Of a stretch of 64,000 nt of DNA, positions 43,101-55,595 are shown in pieces. The notes beneath the pieces were generated by a model. That model was not told where the DNA came from, made no database searches, and saw only the letters and a list, made by a program, of their open reading frames with translations. Each line of letters opens with the position of its first letter. The stretch's first letter is position 1. The DNA comes from Nemopilema nomurai (lineage: Eukaryota; Cnidaria; Scyphozoa; Rhizostomeae; Rhizostomatidae), in contig ML133414.1 in NCBI GenBank assembly GCA_003864495.1, positions 458,495 through 522,494 of the forward strand, given 5' to 3'. Position numbers and translations under genes: made by a program.

Positions 43101-46100
43101 AGAACGTGGGGACCTATAACCAGCCGCCACCATTTTCTCCATCGCGACCGTTTGATCTGATAACGATGAATAACCGGCCGGTGATGGCCACTTCCCGTAC
43201 CTCCGATTCGGTAGTCGCGGGCATCTTAGGTAACACGCAGAGCGAGAAGAATCCGCAAGATATGATGCAGGTGGGTTTCCAGCAATTCCAAATGCAGCAA
43301 ATGATTCTGCAACAACAACAACTCATAAGCATGATTCAGAATCAGCAAAGCCAGCAAAAGGCGACGGAGACGATGCAAATCGAGAAACTGCAGCAACAGA
43401 TTTTGGACCAACAGCGGGTTATAGAGCAGTTGGCGAATGAGCAGCACCGGTGGCTGGAGCAGCAGCAGCAACAGTCGGCGCATCCCTCGCAGGAAAAGTC
43501 TCAGGAGTACATGCAGATGCAGCTGAGGCAGCAGGAATTGCAGATGTTTGAGCAACACGAGCAGCTGCTGCAGCAAAAGGCCTTGTTGATGCGGCTGCAG
43601 AACGGCATGGATGTGCCTCCCAAAGGTGGCAGCGATGCGTCGAAACAGAGTGCAGACACACCAGGGCTGCAAGGAAGTGCTGTTCGCCCGTCGCTGGATC
43701 GATCTTCGAATGACAAAGCCATCAAATCAGAATCGAAGCCAAATCAGCGTCCTGTATCTCAAAGTGCTCAAGGTGATAGCAGCTCGCGTGGAGGCACTGT
43801 TGTCGACAGTGCACAAGCTTTTGGAGAAGGGAATAGAATGCCATCTTTGACAACAATGACAACAAGTAAAGTTGATAGTGACAAGCCTTCAGACATGAGA
43901 TCCCTAGCCTCTTCAGTGTTGTCGGCCTTTGATGTGTCACTGTCAGCAGTATCTACGCCCAATACACCTGTAGAGACGACCGCCAAAGACTCGACTTCAA
44001 TGACAATCGCGTCTTTGGACATGCTGAAAGATCCCGTATGCAGTGATAACAATAGCCGTGCCTCAGACAATACTCAAAGCACCAATCAGCTGCTGGATTT
44101 TGATATCAGCCAATTTGAAGAAGAAATGCACGCAGTCTTATCAGGTAGTCAAGAAAATTTGTTGAAAACACCCACTCGTAAGGCGAGCAACATAGGTGAT
44201 GACACTGAACAGCTTGGAAGGGACGTTTCTTTGAAGGCAACGGAAGGAAATTCTCTTGAAGATGCGCGTTGGCGTAGTGGGGAAATGAGAATGGGCGATG
44301 TTTTTAAGCAAGGTGAAGGATCAGCCAAGTCTGAAAATAGTCCACCATTCTATGAACCAATGCTTGATGCTGAGCAGAAATTGAAACACATAGGGGGGCA
44401 AGGGGCAGCAGGAAGGCCCAGTGAGAAAGGTGCTGCTGAAGCGCCTGCTACGGAGAGTCAAGAAAAACTGGGGGACAAGATTGATAATGCCACTAATGAG
44501 TTGGAGAAGAAGGACTCTCTCGTGATACCCTCTGACACTAAACAAAGTGTTGAAGATTCAGAAGATGTTGCGCAGACTGACGTCATAACAAAGTCTGGAG
44601 AAGCTCGGACGAAGGAAGATGAAGAGAAGTCAGCTGCTGCGAAGGAGCAGCATGCCACGTCTATCAACGATGTGCCCCCTGTTTTGGCACAGAGCGATTC
44701 ATCAATAAGAAAGTCAAGCGATGCAGTGTCGAGTGTGCCAGACTCTCGGGAACAACGCATTGATGTGCCAAACAATTCAGAAATACCTAGCATTGGGAAT
44801 GCCCAGGTCGATGACGCAGCCAGCACCTCGCCCAGACCGCAATTGAGTCGCCAGCTAGGGAGGCTCTCTTTTTATCAAGCTATTGAGACTGCGGAGGAGC
44901 GGAGGCTTTATCTTGAGGACTTGGACGAAGCCGTGGCTCAAATGCACCAAAAGTGCATGGACCTCTGCAAAAGGATTCCAGGCTCTTCTGTGGATGGTTT
45001 TTCGAAGCTATGGAATGTGAGTATTGGTTTCTGTCAGTGGTTTTTTCAATGGGTTTTTTGGGCCTGAGTCTAGTTTTTGTAGGTTTATTTGCGGGCAAAG
45101 GGTTGAGGTTTTTATTGTTTCCTTTACTTGCCAGGTTGTCCTTTCAAGAAAGCGTATCTTAGCCTTAGGGTCTGCTGGACGCTTGCGCAATATAGTGTGT
45201 AAATGAGAGAGCATGAAGATCCAATCCGCGTGTCATTTCTTTTTGCTAGGCTTGTTTAGAGCATAGAGCGACCTTACCTTTTAATTGCCTTGTTATGGCC
45301 TTTCCAGAGCATCTCGTGGCATTTAATAGAACTATGAAAATAACTAATTTTTTTATATTCTCATAAAATTTACAATGACAATCAAATACAATTCAAAAGC
45401 CTAGGGAGCATGTAAATGCATAACAACCCTAAGACATACACTTAACATAAAGACACAAATATTACAATAATAAGCTACAAAAGTGATTGGAGTGGTGTCG
45501 CCCATCGTTCCAATAGCATGTTAGCATTTTGACTCCGAGTACGCTGATAAACCTCCCAATTTCCCAGAATGTTGACATTTCATGTATTCGCTCATTTTGC
45601 TTTTTGATTCAAAACATTTGAATTTCAGGACTTAGCTCAGGTGGAGGAGCTCGACTCGTGCAGCTACACCGCAGAGGCCGGTAAGAAGAATGTAAGCAAG
45701 AACCGATACAGGGACATACTTCCATGTAAGTGCTTCCTTTTGATATGATTGGTTGCTTTTGAACATGGTAAAATCCATGTGATGTGAGCGACGATTATAG
45801 TGGAGAGAAACATAAAAAACTCTAAGACTGAGAATTTGTCAGTCTCAAATATTGGTACAAAGAGAAATTTGAAAATCACAGTGGCATTAGGGCTAATGTC
45901 TGTAAGATGATTAGTCATGATGTGAATGAATTCTAGTGTGCATTGCTTTCGTGCTGTCAGATAGCAATCTGATTATCAAATTGTAGAGCATATTTCAAAT
46001 TGTTATGTAAAGTGTTTCAGTAACTTTTATTCAATTTGTTTCTGCTTGTCCTGCGAAGGGACACGTCACTTATTTAATTTTCTTGTTGTGAGCCACAATT

Positions 46101-49100
46101 TTCTTTAACTGATAGTTGTTTTCTTGTAGGGGACCACACAAGAGTGCTTCTCAAAAGTCTTCCGAATGACTACATCAACGCGAATCGCATCAATGTTAGT
46201 ATTCAAAAGAAGCTGGTATCTCTCTAATGCTTTACGTAAATGACACGGCTTGGAATAGCCAAGAGCGTGCAGAAAGCTTTTTTCTCTTACGTTGTTACCT
46301 CCTTGTAACTTTGAACATTTCACGTATCTTGTCAGTGAAATACTGCATAAGAACATTTTCTGGATTTTTGCCTGGTTTTATGTCGCATTGGCTTTTGTCT
46401 GCATGTCCAGCGCATTGGCAGTGACTTCCCCTTTTGTATCAATCGCATTTTCATTAAAGTCATTTTCTTTATATTTGTAACCGTGAGGATTTTTTCTAAA
46501 CTGCTCTTAGATTCTGCGAACTTATATGGTCATTATGAAGAATATATTTAATGATCAAACTACCCGAATCCACCCCCAATGTTATTGAGACTGTATTCCT
46601 TGACCTTGCTGAGGTATTTAGAAGCAGATTCCTGCTTCCAAACTTTGCTTTGCGTTGTGCACATTTCAGTAACCGATGTTTTCCCCCGACTCCAGAACCT
46701 TACCCAGTACTCGCCTGACTACATCGCTTCGCAAGGGCCTATCCCTCAATGCTTCGAAGATTTCTGGACCATGGTGTGGGAGCAGCGGTGCCCGGTGATC
46801 GTGATGCTGACAAACGAAGTCGAAGGCACCAAGGTCAGTACACAAGAGAGTCGGCGAATCCCCCAGCACTCCCCCTAGAGAATTGTTTTCAATTTTAGAT
46901 ATATATTATGTTCCCTAAACTGGGTCACTTTTTGTAGGCTTGGGAATTAGTCACCGAATTTTGTAACTTGTTCCTCTTGATACAGTTTCTCGATAGCAAA
47001 AAGGAACAGAGGCAGCTTTTGCGTACTTAAGGAACAAAAACAGTTTCTGTTTAACTAATCATAGATAACCATAACTGAAAATGTTGAAGAATATTCATTG
47101 GAATATCAAAATTTTTCGATGAAAATAACGTTGCAATATACAATGAGTGTTAAAAATGGTTGGTTAAATTTGCTTGGAAACCGTAATGAACCAGTTGGTA
47201 TTTGTCACCTCGTAGCTCAAGTGCCATCCGTACTGGCCCAGAAAGTTGGAGCAGACGACTGATTATGGTGCTTTGTCCATCTACCTAAGTGAGCAAGAAG
47301 CTGGTCCTTCATGGAAGAGAAGAACATTCGTTGTTTCTCATCGCGAAGTAAGAGTCGATTGCTGGCTTTCTTTTTTAATTCCAGAGCAAACTCCGTGAAA
47401 GCTTAAGTCTATTTCATATCTAATTTATTAAAACGGTTTTAGCAAAAGTATATACTTGAAATACTTTCTTTCCCTTGGAGAACTTTCATTTGCAGTAAGA
47501 ATAGTTTTTTTCAAATATTCATCTTCTTTTCAAATTCTTTCCTCTCCAAACTTCTTTTTCACTACCATTCCTTCCCAAGATTTAGACTATGAATTTACTT
47601 TGTTTTCCCAATTACTGATATAAATGTATTTTGCAGACGAACGAAGCTAGAAAAGTGGAGCAATTGCAATTTACATCATGGCCTGACTAGTGAGTATAAA
47701 ATCAAGCTTTTTCTTTCACTAAAGTCAGCACTCAATAAAACGCCTAGGCAGCAGAGCATGTGAAATGCGATGTTGTCGAACTATGTATTTTGACAGTCTT
47801 TTGTTTCAACGCCTTGTTATTAATGACATGTAATTCTCCTTTAGCGGGATACCTGATACACCATACGACCTGCTTGCTTTCAATGAAGAGGTCCGAAAAT
47901 GTCATCATACTGCGGACCCAACGGTCGTCACACCGTTACTACTGCATTGCAGGTATAGTTGATTAGTCAACCTCGTTTCAAACCTTAGTTGCATTTTGTC
48001 CACTTATGTGTGTCGAGCTTTTTCTGCAAGAAATTGTGGAGATATTTGTTACAAATCGTTTGGCTAGAGCCAGAAGGTGTATTTGAGCATTTTCACGTCC
48101 TCCAAACGAGTGACAGATAGACTGTGCCTTTTCATTGTGTCCCAATAAGCTTCAAGACCAGCATGAATAAATCGGTAAAGAATCAGTTTCCCTGTTGTTC
48201 TCATCCGTCCCTGTGGCTGCCTAGTTTTGGATTGTCTCAGGCTTTTGATTGGTCGCTTTTTTGCAGTGCTGGTGTTGGCCGGACAGGAACTTTTGCCTGC
48301 ATTTATTCAGCAATTGAGGAAATAGTGGGTGGAAATGGTTTGGGTACGCTACATTCATATGCTATCAGTGTTTAGATTAAAATGATAAAAGGCTTTTGTG
48401 GTGGGTAGCAAAATGGAAAAGGTAGTGAAAAAACTGTGGTGGTACTTCATGCCTTCAGACACTCAAGTTCTCCCAATTTCCCGGCATCGCAATAGTCTAC
48501 AAATCCTTGCTCCGAATTTTTTCAAGTGCAAACAAAACCTTTAGCAATCATAGACACCTTGCTGCAAGAAGTTTCAGATGTTTAAAGCGTTTAATGAAAG
48601 TCTATATTATGAAGGGCCTTGACATGGACAGTCCAGAAAGTCGGGTGTACAGTTGTCATCTTGTAACCTCTATTAATCCGTGAGATTTCCTAACAGACCC
48701 TTGTTAGTTCTTCCCACTCTTACTTCTCCTGATATATTGCCAAGTTTTCACCACTTGCTATTCAGAAAAGCACAATAGAGCATCACTTTTATGTCATTAG
48801 TAATATTCTGCAATAGTGGGTTATGATGTTGACCTCATTAGCCTCGTTTACTCAACAGTTGATGTCCCTGGCCTCGTACGGAAACTGCGGCAGTGTCGAT
48901 TCCACATGGTACAGAAAAAGGTAGCTATGTTAACAAGTTATCAATTGTAATGTTGTTGACACAGGGAGAGGGGGATTCAGATACACGCTTGATTCCCAGC
49001 CATTTTATTTCGTAATGGCGTCATAATGTAAGTAGATCCCATCTTCACCCCCTAAAAACCTGTACGTAATCCATGGCGTGGTGCACTTTTCGAAAAAGTC

Positions 49101-50011
49101 AGTTTTGGAGCTCTCTCCTCGCGTGTAGAATGATCTTCATCCCCAACCCACGATCTCAAAACAGATCTTCTGTTTGTGGTTATATTGCAATAAAATTTCC
49201 TCTCTATTGTTCGAAATCATATTTACAATTATTTTTATTTTATTTTAGGAGCAGCTTGTATTCTGCTACCAAGCCATACTTTGTTATGCACAGCAGTTTC
49301 TTGCCGAAGGTGAGGTCTTGTCTACACCCATTATCAGTTTCACAACACTTTGTCTTGCCTTTGTTGCCGGATATTTCCATGCAAGATTGTTGCCGAGATG
49401 ACTGAAACAGCAAAATTCCACATTTAGAATGCATATCGAACAATCTTCAATAAGGATTGTTTCTTTCTACGTGCTGTGAGACTTTTTGAATTTCTTCATG
49501 CAGAATGTTCAGTTGTTTCCCCGTAGAACAAATAAGCGAAGATAAAAGTGATGACTCCAGCGATGACACGAAGTTGAGCGAACAACAAGGGGGGCCGTAC
49601 GAGTTTTTGGAAGGGGGCAGTTCTCCAATGGACAGTGTTGAGCAGCTCCTTAATTTGCCCGTAGAAACAGGGGAACCAGGAAGTAGCGGACCAAATCAGC
49701 AAAGTGATTTCAGCATTTCCAACCAAACAGATGGTCTGTTGGCTATTAGAGACTTAGATGGTTTAGCGGCTGCAGAAAGCCCTGGAGGCAGTCAAATGAA
49801 GGGTATGTTGACAATAGATGTGACCGAAGCGAGAAGGGATTCAGGCATTGGTGCTCCAGGTATTAATCAATCGATAGAGGATATTGTCGATGCAAGTCGT
49901 GAAAGAGCGGACAGCATTCCTAAGTTCAAAGTGAAGTCGGACATTTTCGCACACAAAAGCCCACCTTTGAGTCCAGATGTTGGACCAGTTTCATCAGATG
50001 ATAAAGCATAG
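28181..50011 (+). CDS. PTPN23: PTPN23 / HD-PTP, BRO1-domain ESCRT adaptor with tyrosine phosphatase domain
   Basis: Thirty-eight exons, about 2,415 aa: 28181-28264, 28955-29029, 29718-29845, 30096-30172, 30508-30557, 30914-30973, 31498-31569, 31987-32067, 32352-32429, 33118-33171, 33418-33465, 33607-33663, 33817-33875, 34382-34461, 34741-34855, 35293-35358, 35810-35871, 36179-36253, 36403-36494, 36783-36869, 37082-37199, 37738-37781, 38466-38525, 38857-38999, 39366-39431, 40199-40267, 40735-40859, 41172-45016, 45629-45725, 46130-46194, 46696-46833, 47216-47347, 47637-47689, 47845-47952, 48267-48343, 48859-48920, 49249-49309, 49527-50011. Order: BRO1 domain (1-~373, e.g. [11 protein letters not shown]), coiled V domain (~374-708), Pro/Gln-rich linker (~709-1990) opening with the SH3-ligand-like [10 protein letters not shown], phosphatase domain (~1995-2254), acidic Ser-rich tail. 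Catalytic motifs: KNRY, WPD (Asp ~2151), [10 protein letters not shown] (Cys ~2187). Human HD-PTP (1,636 aa) links ubiquitinated receptors to ESCRT-III at endosomes. The linker is much longer here. Confidence 0.95.
33238..33312. repeat. Imperfect TGTTCAAA repeat cluster
   Basis: In a PTPN23 intron, GTTCAAAA, GCTCAAAT, TGTTCAAAAA, TGTTCAAATG and TGTTCAAACT follow one another, with TTTGAA and GAACAAA as inverted partners. It is the same word family as the cluster in the last JMJD4 intron. Confidence 0.5.
34856..35292 (+). other. GC-AG intron in PTPN23
   Basis: The exon ending ...SLY plus AG is followed by gcaaga rather than gt. The next exon (acceptor AG at 35291-35292) continues as SEEKAGLL, matching the human SLYSEEKAKLL junction. 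The phase-2 join restores the serine codon, so the donor dinucleotide is GC. All other PTPN23 introns located use GT. Confidence 0.85.
39686..40137. repeat. 113-base minisatellite, four copies
   Basis: Four head-to-tail copies with starts near 39686, 39799, 39912 and 40025, a constant 113-base period, differing at only a few positions (e.g. TACAAT versus GGCAAT in copy four). The array fills most of the PTPN23 intron 39432-40198 and ends about 60 bases before the acceptor. Confidence 0.97.
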
Positions 50012-51220
50012 GGGTACTCTCTAGGTGATATTACGATAAAGACCACAAATATATTGTATACCGTTTAATCACAATTCTAAAATAAAGCGTTGAACATAGA
50101 ATGACCAAAGACTTTTTGTATTCAATTAAATGCTTGTAAATGTAGCTATTAATATTAGAAAAAAAGTAAAGCATGTGTTTAGAATACGAGTGCGTGCACC
50201 GAAAGCACTTTTGAAGTAATTTTCGATCCAGGAAATCGGATCAAGAAAGAATGTCTTGCACAATGGCATTGCAGGAGTCATGAATGACACAAATTTAGAT
50301 ATTAGAATTATGATTTAACAAATTTGCTCAGTTATCCTCACTCAAATCCTAAAGAAACCCCGACATGGTACATAGGCATTGCCCCTTTCGTCAGGAAATG
50401 AGGCTTTCATCAAACAATGCTCCGTGTTAATTCTGGCCAAAATGTTTCGTTTAGTGTATTGAACCAATTTCCTCAAAAATACCTACTAAGGTATTAAGTT
50501 TTTTTAGGTTATCTTGAGTCACGATGCAGCTTTAATTGTCTTTACCGTTGCTCTCCAAAAAAACATTTTTTGATTTCCCCCATAATTTTGTACTTCCATG
50601 TTGACTCTTGGTGATTTTATAAGCTAGTTTTACTGCTTTGTAAATGATAGGCTTCATTTTAATTGGCAAATTCAGGGACTTTCCCGTTATTTATTTAAGT
50701 GTATCAGTTTACAAGACACGAGTTAAACGTCGATTAGAAATGCTGTTATTGATACTTTACTGTTGTGGTGTTGAGATGCACTCGACGAGTTGCGGGCAAT
50801 GGCCTTGGCTAAAATGCCATATAGACAGCCTGTACATTGAATGGAGTTTGTTTTTGCTCTCGCTCTAGACGATTGTTGAACCATCGATCATTTATGGGCA
50901 CACCCTGATGCTTGTAAAGGTCTTAACTGAATGTATAGGCTAACTTGCTTGAAAACGGGATGTTATTCTCGTTGCACAGTCACATTAGCTGGAGTTACCC
51001 TTTTTAATAAGGCTTCTCTATTTACCTAGAAAAAGCTTTCAGTGTGATTATTGTAAAGGGCAGTTCCCATCACGATACCTGGTTGGTCTAATTAAAAGTC
51101 TACTCGAATTAGTTTTTTACGAAGTAACGTACGACGTTTGTGTAAAAACCTTGCCTCGTTTGTTCTCATGGTGAACAAACTGATGCATTTTCTGCAAGGC
51201 GAGAGAATCTCCTGGCATCT
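50012..51220. other. Spacer downstream of PTPN23
   Basis: Apart from the PTPN23 3' UTR and its AATAAA, no gene or repeat is evident. An open frame at 50644-50868 has no supporting signal. Confidence 0.4.
50081..50086 (+). terminator. Poly(A) signal AATAAA of PTPN23
   Basis: Perfect AATAAA 70 bases after the PTPN23 stop codon, followed within about 40 bases by a T-rich stretch. Confidence 0.7.
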
Positions 51221-51831
51221 TTAATCAATCCCTCTGACAATAGTTGGGTCAACAAAGAGTTTTACTCCAGAGTATCTTAGTTGCGTACTGTAGTTCCGAA
51301 TTTGGCCTCCCCAGTCAGGATTGTATCTCTTGGGAACACTTAGTGGCACAAAACGCGTGGTCTTGCTATAGTCACAAACAAACCAAAGCATTCTTTTGAA
51401 GTCGTCTGTCGAGGTAAGCAGCACTTGCTGAGGACCCATGTTCAGTTTGGACTGAGAATTCAATGATGACTGGAGCATTGAAGGTTATCAAACGTTGGAA
51501 ACGAAAGCACGAAAAGCGGTGAGTCTGGTTGATGTACTCTTCTGTTGCATAACATAATGGCAATTTTAATCAAATGTTGATGATTTCCAATAAACACCGT
51601 TAATTTATTTCAGTTTCAATTTTCCTAATTATAATTCAAATGGCACTCGCTTACGTTAAGGGACTAAACCAAAATTCACCGTTATTTTATTTCAATTTCA
51701 ATTTGCTAATTATAATTCAAATGGCACTCACTTACGTTGAGGTTTGGTTGGTAAAGTAGATGGCTAATTCGCTTTGTAAAGGTGCTTTTCTGGCGCCATT
51801 CAAATCTCAACATGCGGACTGTTCTTAACAT
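51221..51831 (-). CDS. Possible small two-exon gene with a presequence-like N-terminus
   Basis: Not recognised. Proposed coding order: exon 51736-51831 (ATG at 51831, strong donor gtaagt at 51735) then exon 51221-51451 (acceptor CAG at 51452-51454; an alternative in-frame acceptor would start it at 51469). Both are phase 0, giving about 108 aa. The first 32 residues (MLRTVRMLRFEWRQK...) are basic, amphipathic and free of acidic residues apart from one Glu, like a mitochondrial targeting sequence. The second exon reads as a plausible globular sequence (FKRMLWFVCDYS, PDWGGQIRNYS, GVKLFVDPTIV). An overlapping frame at 51372-51563 is also open and protein-like, so the true frame is uncertain. PTPN23 converges on it from the left; PHB lies upstream on the same strand. 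Confidence 0.35.
51594..51739. repeat. Tandem duplication of about 65 bases (period ~82)
   Basis: Two near-identical blocks, 51594-51658 and 51677-51739, share CTAATTATAATTCAAATGGC and flanking words. The duplicated block includes a minus-strand splice-donor-like sequence (AACGTAAG), one copy of which is the donor of the possible small gene. Confidence 0.8.
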
Positions 51832-52539
51832 CAAAAGAAAAATTATAGCTGAACTTTTGTGGACAGTTTTTGGGTTTTAACCTTATATCAAATATTGACA
51901 AAAAACCACTACTCTATGAGTGGTGTATGCTTAAGAGGTAAAGGATCATGAAAGCATTAGATTGAAAACCTTCATGCCAATAATTGAAATCTTCTTCAAA
52001 CAAATTTCACAGACACATATTGCGAAACCAGAGTATAAGGGCAGTCTCAGCTAATGGCCAACTTTATATATTGTTTTTCTTTTAAGCAGGTATATAGTCA
52101 TCAACTGTTTTGCAGTATTTGTAATGAGGACTGTAAGGAACAAATACAAATGATTGCAGTTGAGATTACAGAAAACTGAGATAACTGGATCCAAGTCATA
52201 GTGTTTTCGAAACTCCCAAATCCCATCTGTACCCATTTTCAAATCTGCAAGAGACCCCTTGTTTCATAAAAAGGCCTAGCTTTGACATGAGGCCAATGAA
52301 CAATTGAGAACAACTGAACAAAAAACCTTTACTAATCAAGCTACTTCATGAAACAAAACTGATCATACATCGTCTTAAAATATCTTGCCTGGAAAGGGTA
52401 ATGCTTGCCCTACTGTAAAACGAATTACCAAGGCCAATCTGGAAAAACACATTTGCCTATATGGGGTTGTCTGTCGACATTTTCAGGGAGTGTTTGCCAC
52501 ACACATGGGCTTTGAAAAATTAATTATGCAGATTTACTG
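51832..52539. other. Spacer between possible small gene and PHB
   Basis: Non-coding as far as can be judged. A minus-strand stretch at about 52185-52245, preceded by a good acceptor-like ctcttgcag, is open (DGIWEFRKHYD) but has no convincing donor, so it is not called. The PHB 3' UTR should occupy the right-hand part. Confidence 0.35.
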
Positions 52540-55500
52540 TTATGCGGATGGCATATTAAGCAAAACACCTTGTCCCTCTGGCAAGTACACAACATTTCTT
52601 GATTTTGAAAGTCTATCAGCGATTTCCTCAGCTGCTTCAAGTTTACGCAGCTCAACCAGACCCTCACCAACTTCTTCAAATGCTGTTGACAGTAAGAGAG
52701 CTCCCTTGGCATCTCCTTCTGCAGAAATGATGGATGCTTTCTTATGTTGCTCAGCCTACAAAGAGATCAGTTCAATATAATATGGTTCTAGCCAGGAAGA
52801 GGGTGAAACCTTCATTTTCTTCAGCTAGAAAGGAATCAGTACACAGTCCTAAAGCTAGTTTAAAGTGGAAAATAGATCTTTGCTTAGCTATAAAGAAAGG
52901 GCAAACTTTTCTAGTTAGTTTTCCTTAACAGGCCACAAAACTACATTAATTATGCATAAAAACCATATGATCATTAGGCATAGGAACAACATTGAAAACA
53001 GACAATGTCATACCAAAACAAGAAATGGAAGAGTTAATAATACAAATTTCTACCTTCTCGACCAAGAACCTGGCTCTTTCAGCCTCTTGCTGAGCTGTTA
53101 GGGAGGGAAGAAATCCAACATTTCATTGACGGAAGAAGCAATATTCAGAGCAATGTGTTTTCATTTGGTATTAGACAGAATACTAATATATAAAGTATGC
53201 TTTAAACACCATAACAAAATACATCATCTTTCTGAAACCTGTTATTCCCAAACTTGGACTTGAATGGAAATATGTAAGGGCATTTTAAGGTTCTTACCAA
53301 CTTGCTTCATTTCAACAGCCTCTGTGAATTCTTTTCCAAAAGTCAAGTGTGTCTAGAAAATAAAACAGCTCCAAGTTTCAATCACAAATATCAAACAACT
53401 AACACAATAGATATATCTAATTTTATTTTTGCACAAAATCAAAAATTTTTAGCAGAATGAAAATTTCTCTTTACTCTTCCTTTTTTTTACTGAGAGAATG
53501 AAAAAAATATTGAAAGTACTAAGAATTGAAAAAGTGCAAAATAATTGTCAGATTCTAATAAAAACAAAGCTTGCTTGGCAAATGAACAACAAAAACAAAG
53601 AATACTGAAACTAGTTATAAACTTACAAGCGAAATATCATCAAGCACAAGACCAAATGAGTGTGCTCTTTCAACAAGTGCTTCCTGTACTTTTTGAGATA
53701 CCTGCATGAAAACATGCTTTCAGAATTTTGGGTCAGGAATTTCATTAAAATACTCTTAAAATGAAATAAAGCTGATCCAGTTTTTTCTAGAAATATGTGG
53801 CATAACAACATGTTGAATAGTAAATAGTTAAAGAAAAACTCTTTAAGAATAAATGTAGATGAATTTTTTAAAATCAAATCAACTTAAGAACAAATCAATT
53901 TTGCCTACACAACTGTTTTCCAACTTATAAGCGCTTTACTTACCAGTTCTCTTTGAGTAATAAGTTCGCTAGCATCAAACTGGGCCTAGATAGAATGGAA
54001 GAAAATTTTTCAAAATTTTAAACTACTAGTATTTTTCAAAAGCTTGAACATTAAAACTTAAACAATTATCAGAATTAAGTTATCAAACACCTAAGGAAGC
54101 AGTTATTTTTAAACCTGATACAAATGATGTATACTCACAACAATAGCCTTCAAAACTTCTGATGTAATAGATGGAAGAACTCTCTCATCATAGTCCTCAC
54201 CAAGAGACATGTATATTTTTGGAAGCTGTGATGCAATAGGTCTAAACAATATCCTCAAGGTGATATTTACATTCTGAAGATCTATGGGAAAATATGCAAT
54301 CACATTTAATAATTCTAAAGTGAAAGTAGGTACTAGAATATAAAAATGGGCTGAGGATTAGATTTCAAAAGATTTGTATAAAGATGGTAGTCTGAAGTAT
54401 AAAAAATCCAAAAGAAAAAAGATGCAACAATTGAAACAAAGAATAAAAGATGTTGTGTTCATATAAACAGTGTATGAGCAATGATGGTAAAGTATTATTC
54501 ATAAGGGAATCTTGCAACCACACCATGAAGAATAAATCTAGATTAACACAGGGTCACTAGTAACAATACTCATCCTAAAGAAAAAATAAATGAACTAGGA
54601 TAGGCTGGGATTCTCACAGGTTTGACATGAAATCAAGCCACTTACCTTTGCTACCAGTGATTGTAGGCACATTTCTTGGCCTACTCCTAATATCAAATAT
54701 GATTGGCTTTTGGACCCATGGAATGAGAAAATGTGTGCCTTCCCCGCTTACATCAGGCTTTACACCTTGAAATCTGTCAAAGATGACTGCCCTATGTCCA
54801 CCATCAACTAGAAAGATGTTATTATCAGTGAAAAAAATATTTGAAATGATTCCAAATCTGTCATCAAAAGGAAAATGCACTTTAGAGAACATGGTACGCT
54901 AGCTGCAAATTATATAACACACATCAGCCACATTACAGGCCAAAATTTTCAAAAGGTAATTACTAGGTATTTACAGTATCTAAATATTTTAAGTACTCGG
55001 AAAATATTGACAGTACCCCTACACCCAGAAGTTAAAAAACCGTGGTCCAGAAGTTAGTAAAAGAATCCAGAAAAAAGTTAGAATGGCTACTTGATTTGAC
55101 ATTATGACAATATGTAGAGCTGGACATTAATTAAAGTTGACAATGAAATGCGTTTGTTTGGTAAGTGATTATAAATTATATGAAAAGTGGATACTTATAG
55201 CTACGGATTTTTAAGGAAGATATTTTGCTACTAGAGCATCTGGTCTCAATCTTAGAGTGTTTAGGTAAACATTAAACATTAGCAGCGACAAATTTCATAT
55301 AGCAACGTCTTTGATTAAAGCTTTCAAAATCCTGTAATATTTTGACATGAGTCTAATGCAAAAACGAATGGGTGATGCAACACCATGCATTAAAAGCGTG
55401 GAGGAGGATGCAGGCATAATGAACTTTTTCTCTAAAATACCGCTATCACGACCTTACCATTGTAAAGAGCACTGTTCAAAACTCCACCAGCTACAGCAAT

Positions 55501-55545
55501 ACCGATGCCTAGCTTTCCGATCGAATTCAAAAGTCTGGCTGTCAT
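52540..55545 (-). CDS. PHB1: Prohibitin 1
   Basis: Eight exons in coding order: 55458-55545, 54646-54807, 54139-54281, 53944-53985, 53627-53701, 53298-53352, 53054-53094, 52540-52755; 273 aa against 272 in human. The N-terminus contains [20 protein letters not shown], the hydrophobic membrane anchor. It is followed by the SPFH domain ([70 protein letters not shown]) and a coiled-coil region ([37 protein letters not shown]). It ends in a hydrophobic [18 protein letters not shown]1 forms ring complexes with PHB2 in the mitochondrial inner membrane that support protein stability and cristae. The alignment is collinear with the human protein with no gaps of note. It shares its 5' region with RPS26, 178 bases separating the two start codons. 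Confidence 0.97.
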
Positions 55546-55595
55546 GCCGAATGTGTTTTTAACTTTCTCTATTAACTCTTTAGCAAGGGCCTAGC

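Noticed and set aside
42647..43940. Several minus-strand open frames of 70-148 aa opposite the large PTPN23 exon
   Set aside because: They are Leu/Ala-rich complements of Gln/Pro codon runs in the true exon, typical shadow frames.
49504..49526. Acceptor at 49503 as the start of the last PTPN23 exon
   Set aside because: It gives the wrong phase after the previous exon (ends phase 1). The acceptor at 49525-49526 joins in frame as AEEQISEDK.
52185..52245. Minus-strand exon candidate preceded by ctcttgcag
   Set aside because: No acceptable donor follows and it cannot be joined convincingly to the possible small gene.
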